Under the pieces are notes generated by a model, which worked only from the letters and a program-made list of their open reading frames with translations, had not been told where the DNA came from and did no database searches. A DNA stretch of 64,000 nucleotides. It comes from Maribacter sp. 1_MG-2023. GTDB taxonomy: Bacteria > Bacteroidota > Bacteroidia > Flavobacteriales > Flavobacteriaceae. This document shows, piece by piece, positions 44,234 through 52,353 of this stretch. The stretch's first letter is position 1; each line of letters begins with the position of its first letter. The stretch spans positions 124,001-188,000 of the forward strand of contig NZ_JAUOPN010000001.1 in NCBI RefSeq assembly GCF_030547005.1. Direction: 5' to 3'. Made by a program: the position numbers and the translations under genes.

Positions 44234-44782
44234 ATGAAAACACTGAACAAATATTGGTGGCTAACTTTAATAAGAGGTATTGTTTTAATCCTTTTAGCCA
44301 TCATGGTATTTAGGCACCCTGTAGGATCAATAGTTGGTCTTGCCATTTATCTGAGCGTAAGTTTGTTATTTATAGGGATCACTCAAATCTTTATGTCAAT
44401 TGCAGCAAAAGACACCCAAGAAAATTGGGGATGGACATTAACAATTGGTCTTATTGATGTTTTTGTTGCCTTTATCTTATTGTCTAATCCAGCAGTTACT
44501 GCTGCAACACTCCCATTTGTGGTTGGTTTTTGGTTAATTGTTGCAGGTGTTATGAATGCTGTTAATGCATTCAAAGACAAAAAGGAAGGTGCAGCACATT
44601 GGTGGCTAGGATTAGTAGGAGGCATATTTACTATTCTTGTAGGTTTTGTTCTTACCAATAATTTATTGGCTGGCACCCTAGCAATTACCTATTGGATAGG
44701 GTTTGGCTTAATGCTAGCAGGTATAGTAAATATCGGTTTGGCCATTGGGTTGAAATCTCTAATAAGTAAGATAGATAACTAA
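44234..44782 (+). CDS. HdeD-like membrane protein (DUF308)
   Basis: 182 residues with six transmembrane segments in three hairpins, an internal repeat rich in G, as in HdeD/DUF308 proteins (WWLTLIRGIVLILLAIMVF, FWLIVAGVMNAVNAF, WWLGLVGGIFTILVGF). In E. coli HdeD is linked to acid resistance. It is 78 bp downstream of the porin and belongs to the same cluster by orientation. Its role in the cluster is not known. Confidence 0.85.
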   Translation: MKTLNKYWWLTLIRGIVLILLAIMVFRHPVGSIVGLAIYLSVSLLFIGITQIFMSIAAKDTQENWGWTLTIGLIDVFVAFILLSNPAVTAATLPFVVGFWLIVAGVMNAVNAFKDKKEGAAHWWLGLVGGIFTILVGFVLTNNLLAGTLAITYWIGFGLMLAGIVNIGLAIGLKSLISKIDN

Positions 44783-44944
44783 CAGTCTAGGTAAAGTGTT
44801 ACGTATAATTCAAAAATTATGAGAAAGCTACAACAAGAAGATGGCACACTCATCATTTAAAGTAAACACTTTTTACTCAAATTTTTAAAAACCCAAAAAT
44901 GCAGGCAGATTTCATTCTTTTAACAGTTTAAAACAAAAAAAACT

Positions 44945-45862
44945 ATGAAAAATTTTACAACAATGAAGTCCTCATTACTTTTTTTAATTTTAGTATTAGG
45001 CGCGGGTCTATTGCGGGCACAAGACGACGATCAAAAAGATCCAGCAGATGCTGCAGCAATAGCGAAAGAATTAGCAAACCCTAACAACACCTTAGGTCAA
45101 ATGGCATTACAGTGGGATTATGTAAATTATCAAGGGAACCTCCCAGATTCTGGAAGTCAAAATGGTTATGTAATGAATTTTCAACCTAGTCTTCCTGTAC
45201 CTTTAGGTAAAGGAGTAAATCTTTTTGTAAGACCTAATATCCCCATTTATTTATCCCAACCGGTATTTGGCGCCAATGGATTCGAGAATAAAGGCGCTAG
45301 TCTTGGTAATATTAGTGCTGATATCGCTATAGGAAAAACATTTCCCTCCAAAACCATTGGTATTGTAGGTGTTTTTGGTAGTTTTCGTACTGCGTCAGAT
45401 AAAGCTTTACGTTCCAATTACACCATGTTAGGACCTGAAATCATGGTAGCTCAAATACTTAAATGGGGAGTTGTTGGTGCCATGTTTAGTCACTCATGGA
45501 GTGTTAACAAGGTTGGTGATGCAGATGTTGATAGTTTTACCATATTAGGAGACGATATGTGGGCCGCATCGACAGGAATACAATCTGCCAGTATAACCGC
45601 AGGACAATATTTTTATGTTGTTAACTTAAAAAATGCATGGCAAATTACAGGACAGCCCACTTGGTCTTACAATCACAATGCACCTAAAGGGGAAAGGTTA
45701 GCATTACCTATCGCCACTGGGTTGAATAAAGTAACTAGGTTTGGCAAACTCCCCGTTAAAATAAGCTTACAATATTGGTACTATGTAGCCTCTCCTGATA
45801 CTTTTGGACCTCAGCATCAAATACGTCTACAGATTTCACCGGTTGTGCCATTACCTTGGTAA
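44945..45862 (+). CDS. Outer-membrane protein, cluster paralog
   Basis: 305 residues with a signal peptide (LLFLILVLGAGLLRAQ). The segment AAAIAKELANPNNTLGQMALQWDY and later FQPSLPVPL and LFVRPNIPIYL are shared in order with the gene at 47505, so the two are paralogs of an outer-membrane barrel family (transporter/neuromedin U-like annotation in other genomes). The C-terminus QIRLQISPVVPLPW ends in an aromatic residue, a barrel-insertion signal. Substrate unknown. Confidence 0.7.
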   Translation: MKNFTTMKSSLLFLILVLGAGLLRAQDDDQKDPADAAAIAKELANPNNTLGQMALQWDYVNYQGNLPDSGSQNGYVMNFQPSLPVPLGKGVNLFVRPNIPIYLSQPVFGANGFENKGASLGNISADIAIGKTFPSKTIGIVGVFGSFRTASDKALRSNYTMLGPEIMVAQILKWGVVGAMFSHSWSVNKVGDADVDSFTILGDDMWAASTGIQSASITAGQYFYVVNLKNAWQITGQPTWSYNHNAPKGERLALPIATGLNKVTRFGKLPVKISLQYWYYVASPDTFGPQHQIRLQISPVVPLPW

Positions 45863-45931
45863 TTTTTGGAGAAATGCATGTTAAGACAAAAAGATGTTGT
45901 ACAATATGAAGCTTAATTATAAAATTAGAAA

Positions 45932-47307
45932 ATGAAATATTAAAAAAAATAATTTATATTTTCATATTAGGTCTATTCATTTTGGCATGCAACAGCAAGG
46001 AGGCTAAAGAAGATAAATCAGGAAAAGCGGTTACACCTATGACTGAAACTAAAAATAAAATCAAAGCAAAGCAAGAGCGCACACCTATTGAAGCTTTTAA
46101 AAAGGGATTCACAGCACAACAATTGAAAGAATTCAGGGCTAACTATACCCTTCCGTATCTTTTGTCAGGAGGAGATGCATCCGTTTGGTGGTCCATGAGA
46201 ACTTCTGAGGTGATGCAAACCGCTATTTTACCTGTGCGTCAGCCTAACATGCCTCTTGAAGAGAACCTCAATTCCGAGGTTGGAAAGATCAAGGCAAATA
46301 CCAAGCACTTCGGTACCTTATCGCTAGATGAATTTATGGTGCACCCTGAAAGTTACGCAGCAGCATTCATTGTTATACACAAAGGACAAGTGGTTTATGA
46401 AACTTATCCGGGCATGAATCCATGGGATTCTCATGTGTGGATGTCCTCAGCTAAACCTATAGCGAGTCTTGTGGTAGATCTGCTTATCGAAGAAGGGAAA
46501 ATTGATCAAGAGAAAACAATGGGAGACCATATGCCAGAATTCCGTGATACAGGTTGGGCTGATATCAAGGTGATTGATGTACTGGATATGACTCCTGGTC
46601 TCAATTCAGAAGAAAATGACGAGACGCGCGCCGATCCGAACTCTATTGCATCACGACTTTTTCTTGCCGAGTTTGGCATCGAATATAATGGGAAACATGA
46701 GGCTGTTGTAGATGTGCTGAAAGATGCAAAACCTGTTGGCCCTCCTGGGACTAAATTAGAATACGGTTCTCCTACAACAGAGATGCTTGTGCTACTATGT
46801 GAAGCTGTTACAGGCGACCCTTTCGCTCAACTCGTTAGCCAGAAAATATGGTCGAAAGTAGGAGCTGATGCACCTCTGAACCTTCACCTTTCCCCTGGGG
46901 GAGTTGCGGCAACTCATGGTGTGGTATCCAGCAGGCTCAGAGATTTTGCACGGTTCGGTATGCTATATACTCCAAGTTGGAAAAAGATTTCTACAGAACA
47001 GATTGTAACCACGGATATTATAGAACGCATACGAAACGGAGTTCGCGGACGTGATTTCTTTCGCAATGGCTTTGATGGGCCAGTCTTCGTGAGTCGACTT
47101 AATAATGATGATGTCATCAGTAATAGCAGGCAATGGGATGGTGTATGGGAGGATGGAGATATCTGGAAATCGGGTCTTCAGTCTCAAGCCATTTATGTAT
47201 CACCAGATCGTGACCTCGTAATCGCCGCATTCTCAACCAACGCGCCAGATGATTCTATACACCGCTTCTTAAGGCCTATCGCGACATCTGGGCTCTTTGA
47301 TGAATAG
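45932..47307 (+). pseudogene. Serine hydrolase lipoprotein with frameshifted start
   Basis: The long frame (441 residues from a TTG at 45982) lacks an ATG. Upstream in the same frame a full lipoprotein signal is encoded (KKIIYIFILGLFILAC), while the ATG at 45932 is in another frame and meets TAA after three codons. One extra T in the run near 45938-45941 would restore ATG-AAA-TAT-TTA and a perfect lipobox. The enzyme part has SSAK (SxxK of class C beta-lactamase/6-aminohexanoate-dimer-hydrolase-like enzymes) and EYGSPTTE for the tyrosine motif. The function would be amide or ester hydrolysis in the periplasm. Confidence 0.6.
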
Positions 47308-47504
47308 GATTTAGAAAAATTATAATGCTAAATAAAAATATTATTTCTAGTTGTTCCTAGCTAAGAATAAAGAACTGTATTAAAATTTAAATTAGGCATA
47401 AGGCTAATAAGATGTACCAGAATCTACCATGCCTTATGCTTTAACAAGGAAAAGAATAAACATTAGAATTTTATCAAAAGTTTGATTTTTTAAAAAAAAT
47501 TAAA

Positions 47505-48304
47505 ATGCAAGTTATGAAAAATTTATTCCTCATCGTACTTCTTTTAATTTGGAGCGTATCCTTTTCACAAGACGAAAAAAATAATAATGCAGAGGCATTA
47601 GCACAAAAACTAGCCAATCCAATAGCAAGTTTAATTAGTGTGCCATTCCAACAAAATATGGATTTTGGTATTGGTGATCTCAACGGGTCAAGATATACGG
47701 TTAATATTCAACCTGTACTTCCATTTCAACTCTCAGAAAATGTAATCCTTATTACCCGTGTGGTATTGCCTGTAGTTTCACAATACAATATTACAGGTGT
47801 TGGAGAATCTGAAACAGGTTTATCTGACGCCGTAGTAACGGCATTTTTAAGTCCAACAAAATCAAAAATCACTTGGGGTGTTGGACCAGCATTATTAATA
47901 CCTACAGGTACAGATGATTTTCTAACAACTAAGAAATTTGGTATAGGACCATCTGCCGTGGCCTTAGTACAAAGTGGTGCAAATACTTATGGTGTATTAG
48001 TAAATCAATTATGGAGTGTTGCAGGTAGTAGTGATAGACCAGATGTAAATCAGTTTTTTATACAGCCGTTTATTGCTCATAACTGGGCCTCTGGCGCTGG
48101 TGTTTCTTTTATAGCAGAGTACACTCAAAACTGGGAAGCTAGTCAAAGTACTTTATGGTTTCCCCTTCTATTTCAGGAATTACAAGCCTAGGAAAACAAA
48201 AAGTCCAATTGCAGGTAGGTCCAAGATTTAATTTAATTGCTCCAGAAGGTGCAAAAGCAAACTTTGGTATTAGAGCTCAAATTAATTTTGTTTTTCCTAA
48301 ATAA
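47505..48304 (+). pseudogene. Outer-membrane protein with late frameshift
   Basis: The first frame runs 47505-48191 (228 residues) with a signal peptide (FLIVLLLIWSVSFS) and the family segment EALAQKLANPIASLISVPFQ, related to the 44945 gene. It stops in the middle of a strand. From 48173 to 48304 the +1 frame continues with SGITSLGKQKVQLQVGPRFN and ends ALGxxx-like FVFPK, the normal barrel C-terminus. A single base missing in the C run near 48162-48165 explains this. The gene is either decaying or carries a sequencing error. Confidence 0.65.
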
Positions 48305-48330
48305 GAACTCAATTTTAAAAAACTATTTCT

Positions 48331-49176
48331 ATGAATACTATTCTAAAAAAGAAGCCTCTAAAGCTATTGTTGTTTTGCTTTATTGTATTATTTATTCCTA
48401 AAATTAAAGCACAGAACGAAAATAGCTTATTACAAGACAGTATTATCCGCATGGATACAAATGATAAAGTTGTTTGGGATATGTCTTTTTCCTTGAAAAC
48501 CATGAATGTGTTTCGTGGTTTATTGCCTTCAAAAGCACCTGTTTTTTCTACTCTAGCTGGGGTAAAATATGGAGAGTTTGTACTTGGTTTTTACGGCGGC
48601 GCCTCATTTAATGGTGGCTATAGTGAGACCGATTTAATATTAATGTACTATAAGCCAAAGTATAACATCAGACTAGATTGGTATTATAACTATACCCAAG
48701 GTATTACAAACATTCCCACACCTTCAGGTTTTTTTGATCTTAACCCTGAAATTACCAGAGGTATATTAGATTTCATGGTAAATGTACAACTTACAAAACA
48801 TCTTGATTTAACCTCTTCTACATTTATATTTGGTAGGGATAGACCTTCATTAGCTGAAGATGATGCTAATGATATATTATTAAGAAGAGGAGAACAACGC
48901 TATTCTCAGTATATTAATTTGCAATACACTTGGAAATTAAAGAACACCAAAATTCAAGCACATGCCGGGTATTCATTCAGTTGGAACGATATTGGTGGTC
49001 CTTCATTTTACGGAAATAAACCAGGGTTTAATGATTTAGGCGTGTCTTTTTATAAAACTATTATTGACACCAAAAATATTTCAATCCCTTTCAAAGCATC
49101 TATTTATGTTAATCCATTAAGTAATGACGTATACCTTGTAGGTTCTATATTATTATTAGATTTAATCAAAGTATAA
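48331..49176 (+). CDS. Outer-membrane beta-barrel-like protein
   Basis: 281 residues with a signal peptide (LKLLLFCFIVLFIPKIKAQ). The mature part has alternating aromatic strands (YGEFVLGFYGGASFNGGYSE, YNIRLDWYYNYTQGI, YTWKLKNTKIQAHAGYSFSW) with polar turns, a likely outer-membrane barrel. Start at 48331 with no competing upstream ATG. It is the last intact gene of the hydrolase/porin cluster. Family not recognised. Confidence 0.65.
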   Translation: MNTILKKKPLKLLLFCFIVLFIPKIKAQNENSLLQDSIIRMDTNDKVVWDMSFSLKTMNVFRGLLPSKAPVFSTLAGVKYGEFVLGFYGGASFNGGYSETDLILMYYKPKYNIRLDWYYNYTQGITNIPTPSGFFDLNPEITRGILDFMVNVQLTKHLDLTSSTFIFGRDRPSLAEDDANDILLRRGEQRYSQYINLQYTWKLKNTKIQAHAGYSFSWNDIGGPSFYGNKPGFNDLGVSFYKTIIDTKNISIPFKASIYVNPLSNDVYLVGSILLLDLIKV

Positions 49177-49371
49177 GTATAGTGCCAATGCTTGATAATG
49201 AAAGAATAATCTAAAACCCTTTTTATTATAGGGATTTTGAGACTTTACTATTTTTGATATCAGCAATAATTGCTACTACAGTATTCGTGTGATCAACCTG
49301 CAGATAGCGTTATAGAAGCTGTTGATAATACTAAGCTCATATAAAGGAAATATGATTGATAATTTTAACAA

Positions 49372-49548
49372 TTTAAAATTAAAGTAAGGAATTCAGATAT
49401 TCCACTATCCTTGTTATTCAATAACTCATATTCTTTAATTAGAGGGAGTGTTTACGACCTATTGGATATGATTTTAGACGCTTCTGAGATGCAAAGGTAT
49501 ATTGTTAACCTTACCGATAATGGTAAAATAAAAACATCAGATGGATAA
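49372..49548 (+). pseudogene. Orphan coding fragment at cluster end
   Basis: A 58-codon frame without a start ends at TAA (49546-49548). It reads like real protein (VRNSDIPLSLLFNNSYSLIR then GSVYDLLDMILDASEMQRYI and VNLTDNGKIKTSDG). The family is not recognised. The rest of 49177-49597 shows only a weak CCC/GGG hairpin near 49215-49235 and an AT-rich region. It may be the remnant of a gene broken when the cluster arrived. Confidence 0.35.
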
Positions 49549-49597
49549 ATGAATATCTAATAGTTAATTAGATTTATTGGTAAAATATTTACAATCA

Positions 49598-50242
49598 ATG
49601 AAAATCATCACAAGCCTAATATTTATTTTATTCATGCAAACTGCTTCAGTTTGTTATGCGCAGCAAACGGAAGAAAAAAATCCTAAAATGTCAAAAGAGG
49701 TATTGGAGGTAATAAAAATGGGTAAAGATGCTATTTTAACACTAGCTTTAAAGTCAATTGGGGGTACTATAAGTCTCGAAAATTTCACGTCGGCCACGGT
49801 ATTATCAAATGGCGAAGAAGTATATGTTTCTTTTAGAAATCAATATAAATATCTTCCTATGAATACAATCTACTATTTTGATGTTGGGGTGAATATTACT
49901 ACGCAAACTACGTATAAAAACTCCGTAGCAAATCCTTACAATTATCCCATTGAACGAACGATTCCCTATTTTAACTTAACAGAAGATATCAAAAAGGATA
50001 TCGATTTTGTAAAACAAGCGATTGGTAATTTAGAGGGTTTTGAAGAAGACATAGTTATACGAGAGAATGAAGATTTTTACGATATTGAAGTAGTGTCTGA
50101 ATCTCAAGAGTCTAGCTATAAAATTAAAAAAGGCACTGGTAAAATATATGATGATTTTCATGCGCATCTTGAACCTATACCATTTGATGTTGATTATATT
50201 TACGAATTTAAAGAAGTATATTTTTCCGAAATGGAAGATTAA
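49598..50242 (+). CDS. Secreted protein of unknown function
   Basis: 214 residues from the ATG at 49598; an in-frame TTG at 49577 would add 7 residues before the signal peptide. Signal peptide MKIITSLIFILFMQTASVCYAQ. The mature part is acidic and mixed (EVLEVIKMGKDAILTLALKS, ATVLSNGEEVYVSFRNQYKY), possibly an alpha-beta domain. No family recognised. Monocistronic. Confidence 0.6.
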   Translation: MKIITSLIFILFMQTASVCYAQQTEEKNPKMSKEVLEVIKMGKDAILTLALKSIGGTISLENFTSATVLSNGEEVYVSFRNQYKYLPMNTIYYFDVGVNITTQTTYKNSVANPYNYPIERTIPYFNLTEDIKKDIDFVKQAIGNLEGFEEDIVIRENEDFYDIEVVSESQESSYKIKKGTGKIYDDFHAHLEPIPFDVDYIYEFKEVYFSEMED

Positions 50243-50300
50243 AATAAGTTATCAAATCAGTCATTATAACTCTTAATCTCTTTTCTTTACCCCTTTTATT

Positions 50301-50753
50301 TTACAAATTATAAGCAGTGCTATCTTTAACAGAATTCAATACAAACGAGCTGTGTATGGTAGAAATTCCGTCAATAACAGATAGTTTTTCATTCATGAAT
50401 TCATGAAATTCCGCTATATCATCTAAAGCGATTTTCAATAAATAATCGAAATTACCAGATACTTGATGACATTCCATAATATCGGGTAGAAGCAATATTT
50501 GCTCTTTAAAACTGTCTGCCAATTTCTTTTGTTGCTTCGATAAGGTCACTTGACAATAAGCGATTAATTTTTTTTCAATTTTCGTTCTATCTAGTAAGGC
50601 GACATAGGCTTTAATAATTTTCTGCTGTTCTAGCTTTCTAATTCTTTCGTAGGTAGGGGTAACGCTCAACCCTACTTTAGCCGCAATTTCTTTAGTATTT
50701 TGCTTAGCATTTTCTTGTAGTTGCATCAATATTTTGCTATCAATCGTATCCAT
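50301..50753 (-). CDS. Lrp/AsnC-family regulator
   Basis: 150 residues. N-terminal helix-turn-helix (DSKILMQLQENAKQNTKEIA, VGLSVTPTYERIRKLEQQ) and a C-terminal RAM/effector domain (ECHQVSGNFDYLLKIALDDI). Lrp/AsnC proteins respond to amino acids and form octamers. It diverges from the histidine-decarboxylase-like gene (50917), and a 16-bp palindrome lies between them. I infer control of that gene by an amino acid, perhaps histidine. Confidence 0.9.
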   Translation of the reverse strand: MDTIDSKILMQLQENAKQNTKEIAAKVGLSVTPTYERIRKLEQQKIIKAYVALLDRTKIEKKLIAYCQVTLSKQQKKLADSFKEQILLLPDIMECHQVSGNFDYLLKIALDDIAEFHEFMNEKLSVIDGISTIHSSFVLNSVKDSTAYNL

Positions 50754-50845
50754 ACCAGTTTATTTTTCTGTTATCCAACTCAACGCGCCTTTAAGCAGTT
50801 TTTTGGAACTGTTAAATTAAGTATATCAGTTCAATATTCTATATA

Positions 50846-50861
50846 TACTTTATATAAAGTA
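50846..50861. promoter_or_regulatory. 16-bp palindrome between the Lrp gene and the decarboxylase gene
   Basis: TACTTTATATAAAGTA is a perfect palindrome, 56 bp before the 50917 start codon and 93 bp before the Lrp start codon. Such AT-rich palindromes suit Lrp/AsnC binding. Confidence 0.55.
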
Positions 50862-50916
50862 ATTTATTATCAGTAATAGTAATTTTACAGTATTGTAATA
50901 TGTATAGCAAACCACA

Positions 50917-52065
50917 ATGAATATGAATAACGAGCAACAGATAGATGAGCTGTTAACCAAACTAATTCAAGAGAAAGATAGAGTTATAGGTTACCCAGTC
51001 GCAAAGGATTTTGATTATTCAAGATTATACGAGTTTTTAAAGCATCCCATTAATAATGTCGGTGATCCTTATGAAGATAATACGTATAAGGTTCAAACAC
51101 ATGAAATGGAGCGTGAAGTGGTCGATTTTTTTGCAAAATTATACAGAGCAGATCCTAATGATTTTTGGGGGTATGTAACCAATGGTGGATCAGAAAGTAA
51201 CCTGTACGGCTTGTACCTGGCAAGAGAATCTCACCCAAAGGCAATGGTATATTTTTCTGAATCTACACATTACAGTGTGAAGAAAAATATTCATTTATTG
51301 AACCTGCCGAGTATTACCATTAGAGCACAAGAGAATGGGGAGCTAGATTATGATGATTTAGAGAATACCTTGCAATTGAACAGAGATAAGCCGGCTATTA
51401 TTCTAACCACATTTGGTACGACAATGACCGAGGCGAAAGATGATGTTTCTAAGGTGAAAAGAATTTTGAAGAAATTGGCTATTCAAAATCACTATATACA
51501 TTGCGATGCTGCTTTGGCGGGTTCTTACGGTCCTTTTATAGAACCACGAATTCCTTTTGATTTTCAAGATGGTGCAGATAGTATTTCTATCAGTGGGCAT
51601 AAGTTTATAGGGTCTCCATTTCCTTCTGGTGTTATAATCGCAAAACGTTCATTGAGAGATAGAATAGCAAGGGGCATATCATATATAGGTTCATTAGACA
51701 CTACTATTACAGGTTCAAGAAATGGTCATAGTCCGTTGTTTCTGTGGTACGCGATAAAGAAAATGGGTGTAAAAGGTTTAGAAGAACGGTATCGTCATAG
51801 TTTAGAAACTGCCGAGTATTGTAAACAAGAACTTTTAAAAATAGGCATCAACGCATGGAAGAACGAAGGGGCGATTACCGTTGTACTACCTAAAGTTGCC
51901 GATGCTATTAAAAAGAAATGGCAATTAGCCACCGATGACATTACACACGTAATTTGTATGCCTAATGTTACTAAGGATCAAATAGACGAGTTTATTCAAG
52001 ATATAGTAGAAGAGCAAAAGAAAAGTGCTCAAAAAGAAACCGATACATTGGCATTTCAAGATTAA
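50917..52065 (+). CDS. hdc: PLP-dependent histidine decarboxylase-like enzyme
   Basis: 382 residues. The group II decarboxylase fold is shown by GYVTNGGSESNLYGLYLARE, STHYSVKKNI (H119, pyridoxal stacking), HCDAAL (D197, binding the pyridine nitrogen) and the PLP lysine K229 in SISGHKFIGSP. Length and motifs (TNGGxExN, SGHKF) agree with bacterial PLP-type histidine decarboxylases of about 380 residues. It would convert histidine to histamine, but other amino acids are possible and the family name in a new genome is tentative. Neighbour: a divergent Lrp regulator. Confidence 0.75.
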   Translation: MNMNNEQQIDELLTKLIQEKDRVIGYPVAKDFDYSRLYEFLKHPINNVGDPYEDNTYKVQTHEMEREVVDFFAKLYRADPNDFWGYVTNGGSESNLYGLYLARESHPKAMVYFSESTHYSVKKNIHLLNLPSITIRAQENGELDYDDLENTLQLNRDKPAIILTTFGTTMTEAKDDVSKVKRILKKLAIQNHYIHCDAALAGSYGPFIEPRIPFDFQDGADSISISGHKFIGSPFPSGVIIAKRSLRDRIARGISYIGSLDTTITGSRNGHSPLFLWYAIKKMGVKGLEERYRHSLETAEYCKQELLKIGINAWKNEGAITVVLPKVADAIKKKWQLATDDITHVICMPNVTKDQIDEFIQDIVEEQKKSAQKETDTLAFQD

Positions 52066-52086
52066 TTAGAAAGTATTAATTTTATA

Positions 52087-52129
52087 AAAGCCCGATTTCC
52101 ATAGTTTACGAAATCGGGCTTTATTTTTT
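52087..52129 (+). terminator. Terminator of the decarboxylase gene
   Basis: AAAGCCCGATTTC (52087-52099) pairs with GAAATCGGGCTTT (52110-52122), followed by ATTTTTT. Confidence 0.9.
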
Positions 52130-52353
52130 GTGACACTAAATACTCGTGCTGAACTATGTTGCCAAATACTAGCTGACTCTAAGAGAAATTTTTAGATGTT
52201 CGTATTAGGTATTACAGTATGTTTTTTTTATTTCAAGAAATTCATTTTTCATATTTATTTAAAAATTTGAATCTGATCATACCAAAATGAGGTATATTCA
52301 TTTATTGAAATTTTAATAATTGGTAATACCCCCCTTTTAACTAGTTACTAAAA

